The notes below the pieces were generated by a model. The model had not been told where the DNA came from. It searched no databases and saw nothing but the letters and a program-made list of their open reading frames with translations. From positions 1,054,001 to 1,118,000 of the forward strand of contig OZ240239.1 of the NCBI GenBank assembly GCA_965198095.1: DNA of 64,000 bases. Reading direction: 5' to 3'. Position numbers and translations under genes: made by a program. The DNA comes from CBDFJH01 sp965198095. Lineage in GTDB: Bacteria; Latescibacterota; UBA2968; GCA-2709665. Shown piece after piece: positions 33,767 through 43,571 of this stretch. Every line of letters starts with the position of its first letter. The first letter of the stretch is position 1.

Positions 33767-36700
33767 TCAGTTACCTGCCGGCTTCACCTGAAGGACAATG
33801 GGTTCAGGCCGATCCGGCCCGGCGCCGGGGCGGGTTACGATCGCACAGCTGATCGGAACCGAATCCCCCGCGGTCTCCCGGGCGAGTCGCGTAGATGCGT
33901 CGGGCACGACGTAGGCGTCGGCCTGCGTGACGTCGACGCGGTAGCCTATATCGGCCATCGCCTGAATCGTGATCGCGCTCAGCGGTTGCGCAACGCGATC
34001 GCTGATCCTGGGCGTCATGAGTTCCTCGTCGAGGATGGACTCACGCCAGTGAGCGTCCTGGCTGCTCGCTCCCCCAAGCCTGTTCTCCACCGGCACCTTC
34101 GCGCCCGTGTAGCTCGCCCCTCCCGCGGCGTTGAAGGCCGCAATCGCGTTTGCGCCTGAGAAATGCGTATCGGGCGCGGGAACAATGCGATTGGAATACG
34201 CATCGAGGGACGGGTTCTGCAGCAGATTGTGATCATCCCAGAGTCCAACGCCGTATCCCAAAGTGTGACCCATCTCGTGCTGCATAAGGGCTGCCAGCAA
34301 TCGGTCGGACAATGTATCCAGGTCGTCCTCGTCAAGCTCTATGAAGGATGCGAGCGGCAAGGCGGACGGAATGCGCCACACAGCCGTTCCCGCTTGACCG
34401 AGTGTGCTTCCTTCTCCGTCGATTTCAACGATTTCCACGTAGATCAGCAGATCATCGACGTTGTCGGGGGCGGTGTTCTCCGGATAAAGCTCGTTCAAGA
34501 AAATGCGCGTGTTAGCGGACAAGGAATGGTTGGGGATGTCGTGCGTGATGATCTGCTCCCAGCGCCGGGCGGCGGCTTCAACCGCCAACTGGTACCTCGA
34601 GGAGATGCTGCCGACGAAGACAAGGTCGATATCGAAGGAAGGCGTTCCGGCGGTGGTCGCTTCGGCAGGCGCGGAGCGAACGCCCACGACGCTGCCGCCG
34701 CAATCGGCGCCCAGGTATCCGTAATCCGCTTCATAAGTGGTGCCCGGCTCAAAGAAGTTGGAGGCCAGGATATCCAGCGACGCCGCGATGTTCCGGGAGA
34801 AATCTGCCGTGTTCGTGGTGCTGATGCATGCCCCGGACCACCGTCCGACAGGCGACTTTTGCCGGATTCTGACGTCGTAATACCGGGTTTCGTTGGCGGC
34901 GAAGTCATCGGTGAATCCGAATGAGAAGACATTGCCGCTGATGCTCAGGGTGGGCGCCGCCAGGGTCGGCGTCTGAACATTCGCGTCGAAGGTTGTCGAG
35001 GCGGTCGCGCCCCAGGGGTCGGTCGCCGTTGCGGTAATGGTCGCAGTACCGGCGGATAGCGGATCGATCAGGACCACGCCACCGATCACCTGCACCGTCG
35101 CGATGGCGCCGTTGCTCGACGTCGCGGTATATCGCAGGCGGAAATCGTCGGGATCGTCGAAGGCGTCATCCACGAACACGACCGCGACGGCGCCCCCTGC
35201 GGGCATCGTCAGATCGTCGATGCTGCCGCTGGCTATCGGCGAGGCGTTGGGGATCGTCGCCTCCGACGAAGGAGACCACTCGCTCTCCCCTTCGTCGTTC
35301 TTCGCCCGCAACCGCACCTCGTAGGTCGTGTTTCGGAATAAACCCGTGATTTCCTGCACCACATCCGGTGGCTTGTTCAAAATGGTGGCTCTGAAGGCGC
35401 CGCTGTTCTTGACGTTATACTGAACGTCCCAGGCGGTGATGTCAGGACCCGTATTCGCCGGCGCTGTCCGGCCCTCGTGCACCAGGACGACAGGCTCGAA
35501 TCCACTGCCGATGCTGAAAACCCTCAGTATCGGCGCCGGCGGCCGTCCAGGAGGTTCATCTACGTCATCTACATTGACGGTTATCGTCTGAGTCGCTGTC
35601 CGTTCCCGGCTGCCCGTACCGCTGGTCGCCGTGACCGTGACGACATATCTGTTATTGCTCGCGGTGGCGGGTGGACGCTCATAGTCGGGGGCGGTCGCAA
35701 AGGTCAATACGCCCCCACTCGTGATCGAGAACTGCGCCTGGGCACCGCCGCCGGTAATCTCATAGCCGGTGATAGGGTCTCTGGCATCGGCATCCGTGGC
35801 AACCACCGTGCCGACCTCGGTTTCGTTTTCCTTTTTGTCGAAGATATCGTCACTGGTGAAGACCGGCCGATTGTTGGCGCTGACGTCCACCTCTGCAATG
35901 GTCACGGTCACGTTATCCGCGGTTACGCCCTGGTAGTTCCCGCCGCTTGCCGCATGACTCAGCGTGACCGTGTCATCCGCGTCGTCCGTGTCCGCCTGTG
36001 TGGTGACCGTTACCGTCTGCGAATCGTCCCAATTGTCCTCCGTGAACGTCAGGCTCGCCGGGTTCACGGAAGCATCCGAACCTCCCGGCACGGTCACTGC
36101 GACCGTCACGTCTTCGGTCGGTTGCAATTGCAGTACCACTGTGTACGTGTCGCTGTTGCCCTCCGGTATGGTCAACGCCGTCGGATATACTGTCACACCC
36201 GGTAGCCCTTCTATCACTTCCAGTGGCAGGTCGGTGGATTTGACGAGCGCGTAGCCGTTGTCGTACGAAGGCAAGTCCGGCAGGGTGCCGACGTCAACGG
36301 TGACGGCAGCGGTGGTACCGGCGGTGCGGGAAACGGTGAGAATGTTGCTTGTCACGCTGCCCTGGGGAATCTCAATGCTGCCGGCGCCACTGCCGATCGT
36401 GCCATTGACCACCTGGAGCGGGAGGGTCATTTCAAAAGGCGCGCCGGTGTGCGCTCTGGCCCTGAATACACGGCTGGCAAGCGATTCCAGCGAAACAGTA
36501 ATGGGCAGGGGATCGACTGTATTGCCCGCCAGTATGAGCGCTTCAAGCGCGGTCAGTCCGGAAAAAACGCCGTCGGGCAGACTGCTGAGGTTGTTGCCGT
36601 CCAGGTGGAGCCTTGTCAGCGCGGCGAGACCGGAAAATGTGTTCGCGTCCAGACTGCCGAGTTTGTGACCGGATTGTTGACCGCTGAGAAAGAGTTCTCG

Positions 36701-39700
36701 AAGTGCCGACAGCCCGAAAAAGAAATCGGCCGGCAGACTGCTGAGCTGGTTGTCGTCCAGGCGAAGCGTTTCCAGTGCCGTCAAACTGGAAAATACGCCC
36801 GTCGGCAGGGAAGTTGGTTGCAGGTCGTTCTTCTGCAGCCAGAGTGTCTTCAGTGCTGACAGACCCGAAAACGCACCCGAAGCCACGGTGCTCAGGTCGT
36901 TCTCCTCCAGCCAGAGAGCTTCCAGTGCGGACAGGTTGGAAAACATATTCGCATCCAGACTGGTAAAGTCGTTCTCTTGCAGGTGAAGCGTTTCCAGTGC
37001 TGTCAGACCCGAAAACGCACCCGAAGCCACGGTGCTGAGGTCGTTCCTCTGCAGCCAGAGTGTTTTCAGTGCTGACAGGCTGGAAAAGAGATTCGCATCC
37101 AGACTGGTGAGGTCGTTGTCGTTCAGGTAGAGTGTTTTCAGTGCCGACAGGTTGGAGAAGAGATTCGCATCCAGACTGCTGAGGTCGTTGTCGTTCAGGT
37201 AGAGCTCTTCCAGTGCGGACAGGTTGGAAAAAATATTCGCGTCCAGGCTGCTGAGTCTGTTGAGATCTCCCAGGTGGAGTACTTCCAGTGCCGACAGGCT
37301 GGAAAAGATATTCTGCGGCAGGCTGCTGAGTCTGTAGAAAGACAGGTTGAGAGATTCCAGTGCCGTCAGCCCGGAAAAATCCCCGGCCTTCAGCGTCGAT
37401 GTGCCCTTGCCATCCAGGTCGAGGACGGTAATCGCGGATAGATGGTCCGCCGTTACAGCACCGCAGGTGCTTACCGGCGCAGCCGCGACGATCGCGTCGC
37501 GCACCTGCGCGGTGCGGTTGCAGATATCAATGGTCGGGTCCCGGGTCTGGTTCGCCACTGTCAGATTCGTGAGGGCGATAGCCGGGTTCTGCGCCGGGTC
37601 GCGGATCGGATGGGTCCCCGGCGTGTAGGACAGTCTTACCGCCTGACCCGATGTTACGGCCGTGGCGAGGGTGAGCTTCACCTCGCCGCTGTTCATCGCA
37701 ATCTCCGAGACGCTCCGTGCCTCGCTATCCACGGTTACCGCGAAATCGTCGGTTGCCGGTTGGGAACTGCCGTCGAGCGCCTCGCCGTACAACAGCGCCA
37801 ACCCGTCGTCGTCTGCTTCCGCTACGGTGAGCGCCGGGGCGACGCCATCGACCTTGTGCCCGGATTGATTGGTCAGCGCGTCGTGCACGAGGTCCGCGTT
37901 TATGGTGGAGTTGTTCTTGCGGATGCGCCCGCCGTTGAGCTTGAGGCCGTTGGCGTTGATGGTTGCGCCATCGGTGTCATCGTCGGTGTTCTGCACGGTG
38001 TATTGGAATAGGAGTTGGGTCGTGGTCGAGCCGCTTTGATAGTCGGCCTGGCGCACGGTAGTACCTGTCGTCAGGTCGATCTGCGGTGTGCCGGTGACGG
38101 TTACCGCATCATTGAAGGTCGCGGTCACGTCGATCACGTCGTTCAATTTGTAGGTGTTGTTCTGCCCGGAGGCCGGGGTGGAGGTGAACGCGACGCTCGA
38201 TACCGTCGGCGCGGTGAGCGTGGTCCCGTTGACGGAATTGGACCACGCGCCTTTCCCTTCGTCGTTCTCCGCCTGTACCTGGATCTGGTAGGTCCTGCCC
38301 GAGCGCAGGCCGGTGATCGTGCGGGTCCGGGACGGGCCGGTGTCCGGCCAATCGGTGAACGCACCGCTGCTGCCTATGCGGTACTGGACGTGGTAGTTCG
38401 CGACGTCGGGACCGGTGTTGGCCGGCTCGGTCCAGGTCACGGTCAGGCTGTTTTCCGTCTCGTCGCTCACCGTGGGCGGACCAGGCTTGCCCGGCGGCTC
38501 GTCGTCGTCCTCCACGTTGACGGTTATCCTCTGTTCCGTCCGTCGCTCCCTCGTCCCCGTGCCGCCGGTCGCGGTGACCGCGACGATGTACTGGTTGTTG
38601 CTCCCGACGTCCGCCGGACGCTCGAAGTCGGGGTCCTCCTTTAAGTGCAGCTTGTTGGTGTTGGTGATCTCGAATCGGTTCCGGTCGACCCTGCCGGTGA
38701 CCTCGTAGCCGGTGACGTGGTCGTCGCTATCGACGTCCTCGGCGGCCACTCTGCCGACGAAGCGTTTGTTTTCCTTGACCTGGAGAGAATTGTCACTGGT
38801 GAAACGGGGCGGTTCGTTCACGTCGGTGACGGTGACGGTTATGATCTGCGCTACGGTCAGGGTGCGGCCTCCCGCGCCGCCGGTGGCCGTGACCACGACG
38901 ATGTATGTGTTGTTCCTGCCGTTGTCCGTGGGATCCTCGAAGTTGGGGGCGTTCTTGAAGGTCAACGCGCCTCCGCTATTGATCTCGAACCGGTTCTGGT
39001 CGGACCCGCCGGTGAGGGTGTAGCCGGTGATGTCATCGGCGTTATCGACGTCCTCGGCATCCACCCGGCCGATGGACCGGTTGTTTTCCTCGGTCTCGAA
39101 GGTCGCGTCGCTGGTGAACGAGGGCGGCTCGTTGACGTCGTTCAGGTTTATCAACACGGGGATGCTGCGATCGCGGCCGTGCCCGTCGGTTGCTTTGACA
39201 TTCAGGACATAGCGGGGCTTCGTCTCGTAGTCGTAGGTCTCGTCCCGATCAGTGCGGAGTTGGCCGCTGCGCGTGTCGATGGCGAAGGCATCTTTGTCCG
39301 TGCCTTCAAGGCTGTAGGTCAGCGTGGTGTTCTCCGGGTCGGTGGCGCCCACCGGATCGCCGATGTTCTGCACGCCGGTGGTGTTCTCGTCAAAGGCGCG
39401 GGTGGCGCTCGACCCGTCGGTGAAGACCGGGGGCTCATTGGCGCTGGTGCTTCCCCTGCCCGACGGCGACCAGTCGCTCGCGCCTTCGTCGTTGCGCGCG
39501 CGCACCTGCGCCTCATAGCTCGTACCCGGAGTCAGGTTCGTGATGGTCGTGGTCAGGGCCGCGCCGTTGTGGGTCCGCGAGGTGAAGCCGCCGCTGTCCC
39601 CTTCCCGGTACTGCACGTCGTAGTCGTCGATGTCGGGTCCGGTATTGTTTGGCTCATCCCAGGTTACAGCCAGGCTGGTGGAAGATGCCGCTGAGACGCT

Positions 39701-41218
39701 GGGTGCTGACGGGGTCTCGGGAGGTTCCTGTTGGTCGTTCAGGTTGATCGTCACTTCGATGGTGTTGCTGCCGCCCTGACCGTCCTCGACGCGCACCGTT
39801 ACCTCATAGCTGTTCTTCTCTTCGTAGTCGTAGGTTTCGCTCGCTCTGGTTTGAAGCTGGTTGCCGTCGATTGCGAAGGAGGCTTTGTCCGTGCCTTCAA
39901 GATGGTAGGTCAGCGTCCCCCCGTCGCCGTCGGTGGCGGTTACCGGGTTGCCGACGTCCTGCGTGCCCGTCGTGTTCTCCGCCAACCTGCGCGTTGTACT
40001 CGATCCTTCGCTGAACGTGGGCGCCTGGTTGGCGACGGTCCGTCCATTCCCCGAATCCGACCACTGGCTCGTGCCCTCGTCACTGGCGGCCTGCACCTGT
40101 ATCTGATAGGCGGTGTTCGACTGCAGGTTCGAAATCGTCGTCGTCGTGCGGGCGCCATCGTGCGCCACGTCAGTGAAGGCGCCGCTGCTGCCTTCGCGGT
40201 ATTGCACGTTGTAATCGGTGATCGCCGGCCCGGGGTTGTCCGGCTCTGTCCAGCGTACGGTCAGACTCGTCAACGTCGAGGCTGTCACCGAAGGCGGGTC
40301 GGGTTGGCCGGGCCGTTCGTTGTCGTCGTCGGTCACGTCAATCGTCACTGTGATGGTCGCTCGCCCACCCTGCTCGTCCTGCGCTTCGACCCTTACCGAA
40401 TAGCGATTCTGCGCCTCGTAGTTGTAATCCACGCCGGTCCGAGTGCGCAGCTGGCCGTTTTGAGGGATGATGGTGAACCGATCCGTGTCCCCGCCTGTAA
40501 GGCTGTAGCTCACCGTGCGGCCCTCGGGATCGGTCGCTCTCACCGGGGTTCCTATGTCGGATGTCCCGGTCGTATTTTCGGCCACCTGCCGTGTGGCGCT
40601 GCCTCCCTCGTCGAAAGTCGGGGCGCGATTGTTGACCGGCGGCGGTCGGGGAGGGGGAGGTCGTGGCGGAGGTGGCCGTGGCCGTGGAGGAGGACGAGGT
40701 GGCGGCGGCGGCGGAGGTGGCGGTTTGGGCTCGACGGTGACGCCGAAGCTCAAGGATGCCTCCAGGCCTTCGGGGTCGCGGGCGGTCACCGAGATCCGGG
40801 CCTGCCCCGGGCTCTTGGGGGCGATGTTCACCCCGGACCCCTCGACGGCGGCAGTGGCCACCGCCTCGTTGCTCGACGTGGCCGTGTAGGTCAGCACGTC
40901 TCCTACGTCCGGGTCGGTGAAGGCTTCGGACAGCTCCACCCGGGCCAGGCTGTCGATGCGGACCTTGCGGTCGGCCGGGGCCTGGGCCACCACGGGGGGA
41001 CGGTTGGGCGGGTAGACGGTCACGGGGACCAGCAACGTGGCCGCCCGGCCGCGCTCGTCGCGGGCGGTCACCGCTACGGTGATCTGGCCTTGGGCGACCG
41101 GGGCGATGGTGACCTGCGAGTCGGCCAGGGCCGCGGTGGCCACCGCCTCGTCGCTGGAAGACACGCTGAGGGTAACGGCGCCGCCATCCGGGTCGCGGAA
41201 GCGGCCTGCCAGGTTCAA
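33767..41218 (-). CDS. Giant modular surface protein, C-terminal part: cadherin/Fn3, SwmB-like, LRR and M8 metallopeptidase (frameshifted from 41215-43419)
   Basis: 2,483 codons that in the paralogues continue directly from the propeller module. Approximate order: two Ig/BIG-like domains (1-165), Pro/Arg linker (168-205), alternating cadherin and Fn3 domains (205-1000), a SwmB-like domain (1000-1190), about 13 leucine-rich repeats (1200-1560), a post-LRR domain, a beta domain (1650-1750), cadherin, Fn3, BIG-like, then a leishmanolysin-like M8 metallopeptidase (about 2160-2483). The zinc motif is HEMGH in LLAALMQHEMGHTLGYG. The downstream DAHWRESILDEELMTP fits the third His ligand and the Met-turn of M8. 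The ATG at 41218 is probably internal; a one-base deletion separates this part from its signal-bearing N-terminus. Confidence 0.85.
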   Translation of the reverse strand: MNLAGRFRDPDGGAVTLSVSSSDEAVATAALADSQVTIAPVAQGQITVAVTARDERGRAATLLVPVTVYPPNRPPVVAQAPADRKVRIDSLARVELSEAFTDPDVGDVLTYTATSSNEAVATAAVEGSGVNIAPKSPGQARISVTARDPEGLEASLSFGVTVEPKPPPPPPPPPRPPPRPRPPPPRPPPPRPPPVNNRAPTFDEGGSATRQVAENTTGTSDIGTPVRATDPEGRTVSYSLTGGDTDRFTIIPQNGQLRTRTGVDYNYEAQNRYSVRVEAQDEQGGRATITVTIDVTDDDNERPGQPDPPSVTASTLTSLTVRWTEPDNPGPAITDYNVQYREGSSGAFTDVAHDGARTTTTISNLQSNTAYQIQVQAASDEGTSQWSDSGNGRTVANQAPTFSEGSSTTRRLAENTTGTQDVGNPVTATDGDGGTLTYHLEGTDKASFAIDGNQLQTRASETYDYEEKNSYEVTVRVEDGQGGSNTIEVTINLNDQQEPPETPSAPSVSAASSTSLAVTWDEPNNTGPDIDDYDVQYREGDSGGFTSRTHNGAALTTTITNLTPGTSYEAQVRARNDEGASDWSPSGRGSTSANEPPVFTDGSSATRAFDENTTGVQNIGDPVGATDPENTTLTYSLEGTDKDAFAIDTRSGQLRTDRDETYDYETKPRYVLNVKATDGHGRDRSIPVLINLNDVNEPPSFTSDATFETEENNRSIGRVDAEDVDNADDITGYTLTGGSDQNRFEINSGGALTFKNAPNFEDPTDNGRNNTYIVVVTATGGAGGRTLTVAQIITVTVTDVNEPPRFTSDNSLQVKENKRFVGRVAAEDVDSDDHVTGYEVTGRVDRNRFEITNTNKLHLKEDPDFERPADVGSNNQYIVAVTATGGTGTRERRTEQRITVNVEDDDEPPGKPGPPTVSDETENSLTVTWTEPANTGPDVANYHVQYRIGSSGAFTDWPDTGPSRTRTITGLRSGRTYQIQVQAENDEGKGAWSNSVNGTTLTAPTVSSVAFTSTPASGQNNTYKLNDVIDVTATFNDAVTVTGTPQIDLTTGTTVRQADYQSGSTTTQLLFQYTVQNTDDDTDGATINANGLKLNGGRIRKNNSTINADLVHDALTNQSGHKVDGVAPALTVAEADDDGLALLYGEALDGSSQPATDDFAVTVDSEARSVSEIAMNSGEVKLTLATAVTSGQAVRLSYTPGTHPIRDPAQNPAIALTNLTVANQTRDPTIDICNRTAQVRDAIVAAAPVSTCGAVTADHLSAITVLDLDGKGTSTLKAGDFSGLTALESLNLSFYRLSSLPQNIFSSLSALEVLHLGDLNRLSSLDANIFSNLSALEELYLNDNDLSSLDANLFSNLSALKTLYLNDNDLTSLDANLFSSLSALKTLWLQRNDLSTVASGAFSGLTALETLHLQENDFTSLDANMFSNLSALEALWLEENDLSTVASGAFSGLSALKTLWLQKNDLQPTSLPTGVFSSLTALETLRLDDNQLSSLPADFFFGLSALRELFLSGQQSGHKLGSLDANTFSGLAALTRLHLDGNNLSSLPDGVFSGLTALEALILAGNTVDPLPITVSLESLASRVFRARAHTGAPFEMTLPLQVVNGTIGSGAGSIEIPQGSVTSNILTVSRTAGTTAAVTVDVGTLPDLPSYDNGYALVKSTDLPLEVIEGLPGVTVYPTALTIPEGNSDTYTVVLQLQPTEDVTVAVTVPGGSDASVNPASLTFTEDNWDDSQTVTVTTQADTDDADDTVTLSHAASGGNYQGVTADNVTVTIAEVDVSANNRPVFTSDDIFDKKENETEVGTVVATDADARDPITGYEITGGGAQAQFSITSGGVLTFATAPDYERPPATASNNRYVVTVTATSGTGSRERTATQTITVNVDDVDEPPGRPPAPILRVFSIGSGFEPVVLVHEGRTAPANTGPDITAWDVQYNVKNSGAFRATILNKPPDVVQEITGLFRNTTYEVRLRAKNDEGESEWSPSSEATIPNASPIASGSIDDLTMPAGGAVAVVFVDDAFDDPDDFRLRYTATSSNGAIATVQVIGGVVLIDPLSAGTATITATATDPWGATASTTFDANVQTPTLAAPTLSISGNVFSFGFTDDFAANETRYYDVRIRQKSPVGRWSGACISTTNTADFSRNIAASLDILASNFFEPGTTYEADYGYLGADCGGSVVGVRSAPAEATTAGTPSFDIDLVFVGSISSRYQLAVEAAARRWEQIITHDIPNHSLSANTRIFLNELYPENTAPDNVDDLLIYVEIVEIDGEGSTLGQAGTAVWRIPSALPLASFIELDEDDLDTLSDRLLAALMQHEMGHTLGYGVGLWDDHNLLQNPSLDAYSNRIVPAPDTHFSGANAIAAFNAAGGASYTGAKVPVENRLGGASSQDAHWRESILDEELMTPRISDRVAQPLSAITIQAMADIGYRVDVTQADAYVVPDASTRLARETAGDSVPISCAIVTRPGAGPDRPEPIVLQVKPAGN
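40638..40728. repeat. Low-complexity Pro/Arg-linker coding repeat (copy 1)
   Basis: GGN-rich purine-biased tract on the + strand encoding a Pro-rich linker with interspersed Arg on the minus strand. Equivalent tracts in the two paralogues differ in number and order of units, as expected from slippage. Confidence 0.85.
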
Positions 41219-43419
41219 AGTCGCCGGTCACCCCCTGCCTTGAAGATCTGCGCCGGCAGGCCGGCCCCCAAGGCCAGGCCGTAGGGCTCGTTCAGGCCGG
41301 AAGTGACCAGGTCCTCCACTTGAGAGCCGTTCAGGTTGGCGCGCTGGATTTTGTCGGTGCCGTAGTCGGTCCAGTACATCTTGCCGCCGCCCGCATCCAG
41401 GGCGATCGCCTGGGGGGTCAGCAGGCCGGCGGAGGTGACCAGGTCCTCGACTCCGGAGCCGTCGAGGTTGGCGCGCTGGATCTTGTCGCTGCCCCAGTCG
41501 GCCCAGTACATGCGGCCGTCTCCCAGGTCGAGAGCGATCCCCCGGGGCTGGTTGAGCCCGGTGACCAGGTCCTCGGCTCCGGAGCCGTCGAGGTTGGCGC
41601 GCCGGATTTTGTCGGTGCCCCAGTCGGTCCAATACATCTTGCCGCCTTCCAGGTCGAGGGCCAGGCCGTAGGGCTCGTTCAGGCCGGTGGTGACCAGGTC
41701 CTCGACTCCGGAGCCGTCGAGGTTGGCGCGCTGGATCTTGTCGGTGCCCCAGTCGGTCCAGTACATCTTGCCGCCGGCCACGTCGAGGGCGATCCCGAAC
41801 GGCTCCTTCAGACCCTCGGTGACCAGGTCCTCGACTCCGGAGCCGTCGAGGTTGGCACGCTGGATCTTGTCGCTGCCGTAGTCGGTCCAGTACATGCGGC
41901 CCCCGTCCCGGTCCAGGGCCAGGTCCCGGGGCTGCCCGAGTCCGCTGACCAGGGTGCGGATGTCGCTGCCGTCCAGCTCGGCGCGCTGGATGCGGCCGGT
42001 GCGGGCGTCGGTCCAGTAGAGCCGGAGCACGGCGAGGGAGGGCTCGTTGGAGGCCGGCACGGTGACCGATCCGGCCGTGGGCGCGCCGGAAACGGGCGCC
42101 GACCAGTCGCTTGCGCCCTCGTCGTTGAGGGTGCGGATGCGGACCTGATACGCCTGGTCGTTGGTCAGACCGGTGAGGGTGAGGCTGGTATCCATACGAC
42201 TGCTCAGGATCTGCCCTTCTTTCCAATCACCGCTGTCCTCAAGCCGACTTGCCTGCGCCGAGTCCTGCGCGGCAGGCAGGTGCGCCACCTCGTATCCGCT
42301 CACCGGAGGCTTGCCGGCTTCGTCATGGGCCGCATCCCAACGGACCGTCAACGCGCTGTCGCCGGGCGCGACGACCAGACCCGACGGCGGCGTGGAAGGG
42401 GGTTCGTCGGCGTCGGTGACGGCGATGCCCACCACAACGATGGTGCGGCCCCCCTCACCGTCGCTGGCGCGGACGGCTACCGAGTATCTGTTCTTCGCTT
42501 CGTGGTCGTAGGCGATCCCTTCCCTTGTGCGAAGCTGCCCCGTGCTCGCCTCAAAGGTGAAGCTGTCCGCATCAGCGCCGTGCAGGCGGTAGGAGAGGGC
42601 ATTGCCGTCGGCATCGGCGGCAGTGATGGGAGAGCCGATCGGCTCTCCCGCCGGACTGTTCTCGACCACGGAACGCGTCACCGTTGACGTGAACACCGGC
42701 GCGCGGTTCACCGTGCTGCCAAAGCTCGTGGCCAAGATCACGAAGTCGTCGAACGCGATGCCGCCGTCGCTGTTCAGGTCGTATCTTGCCTCATACCTCT
42801 CATCACCCTCCCGGTATCCGAACGCGCCGGCGAACAGCAGGAAGTCCGCAAAGTCCACACGCCCGTTGCCGTCGAAGTCGGGGGACGGGGCCGAGGCGAG
42901 CTGCAGGGCAACACCGAGAGCCGGAGATACCACTTCAGACTGTCCATCCCGGCCGAGCTCGGCGCGCACCAGCCGGATCTCTGTCTCTGAAAACGCATCC
43001 GTGGTGCGAAAACGCGCCGTGCCGACCCACCCTGCGTTCACCGTTGCCGGTCCGCCCGGGGATGTAACGTCGATCCGGACAGAGGTGGAGTCCTGCTCTG
43101 CAAGCGCTTGGGCATCGGGCAACACGTCGCCCGCGTCGAACCCCTCGTAGACCACCTGGGTCGAATCGTATTCAAAGCGCACGGAAAGACTGCTCGCACC
43201 TTGAATATCACTGCCGAAAATCTGAATGGGAACGACCTGACCGGGAGAGACGTCGAGCGAGGAGACGGCCTGGTCGCCTTCGGAGTCATCCAGGTCCAGG
43301 GCGAGGGAAAAACGGCCGCGGGTCTGCGTGGATGGCGACCACGGGGAAATCAGGAGCGCCAGGCCCAGCAGGCCGGCGATGCCGGGCGCGAGGGGAAAAA
43401 TCTTAAAGTAGATTTTCAT
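41215..43419 (-). CDS. Giant modular surface protein, N-terminal part: signal, cohesin, dockerin, cadherin, Fn3, YWTD propeller (ends at frameshift)
   Basis: 734 codons. Signal peptide 1-35 (MKIYFKIFPLAPGIAGLLGL then ALLISPWS), cohesin-like 36-175 (GASSLSVRFEYDSTQVVYEG), dockerin loops 180-235, cadherin 236-340, Fn3 342-452, then six YWTD blades (465-720; YWTDARTGRIQRAELDGSD and five similar) forming one LDL-receptor-class-B propeller. The frame ends AGGDRRL at 41215. The paralogue at 51873-63137 reads AGGDPATLNLAGRF at this point, and its DNA has CCC where this copy has CC. Restoring one base joins this frame to 33767-41218, giving about 3,217 residues in total. Confidence 0.87.
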   Translation of the reverse strand: MKIYFKIFPLAPGIAGLLGLALLISPWSPSTQTRGRFSLALDLDDSEGDQAVSSLDVSPGQVVPIQIFGSDIQGASSLSVRFEYDSTQVVYEGFDAGDVLPDAQALAEQDSTSVRIDVTSPGGPATVNAGWVGTARFRTTDAFSETEIRLVRAELGRDGQSEVVSPALGVALQLASAPSPDFDGNGRVDFADFLLFAGAFGYREGDERYEARYDLNSDGGIAFDDFVILATSFGSTVNRAPVFTSTVTRSVVENSPAGEPIGSPITAADADGNALSYRLHGADADSFTFEASTGQLRTREGIAYDHEAKNRYSVAVRASDGEGGRTIVVVGIAVTDADEPPSTPPSGLVVAPGDSALTVRWDAAHDEAGKPPVSGYEVAHLPAAQDSAQASRLEDSGDWKEGQILSSRMDTSLTLTGLTNDQAYQVRIRTLNDEGASDWSAPVSGAPTAGSVTVPASNEPSLAVLRLYWTDARTGRIQRAELDGSDIRTLVSGLGQPRDLALDRDGGRMYWTDYGSDKIQRANLDGSGVEDLVTEGLKEPFGIALDVAGGKMYWTDWGTDKIQRANLDGSGVEDLVTTGLNEPYGLALDLEGGKMYWTDWGTDKIRRANLDGSGAEDLVTGLNQPRGIALDLGDGRMYWADWGSDKIQRANLDGSGVEDLVTSAGLLTPQAIALDAGGGKMYWTDYGTDKIQRANLNGSQVEDLVTSGLNEPYGLALGAGLPAQIFKAGGDRRL
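41264..42020. repeat. 129-bp tandem repeats encoding YWTD propeller blades (copy 1)
   Basis: The anchor GTCGAGGTTGGCGCG recurs at 41461, 41587, 41716 and 41845 (spacing 126-129 bp, i.e. 42-43 codons). Repeats are nearly identical at the DNA level, indicating recent homogenisation. Confidence 0.9.
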
Positions 43420-43448
43420 CTATCAATACCCGGTTCAGCCCTTATGAC

Positions 43449-43477
43449 GTAGCGGGCGACCGGCCGGTCGCCCCTAC
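43449..43477. repeat. GTAG-headed REP-like palindrome in duplicated intergenic block (copy 1)
   Basis: A 20-bp perfect palindrome (43454-43473, GGGCGACCGG and its complement) flanked by GTAG and CTAC. It sits in the 152-bp gap between the PPDK-like gene and the giant gene. The same element occurs at 63167-63195 in the equivalent gap. Confidence 0.85.
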
Positions 43478-43571
43478 ACGGAGATGCCCGCGCCACGGCG
43501 TGCCCGGACACTCCTGCTTTCGGCTCCCGTCCGCCGTGCCTTCGCAACGCCGGTCTCTCTCACGGCCGGAA

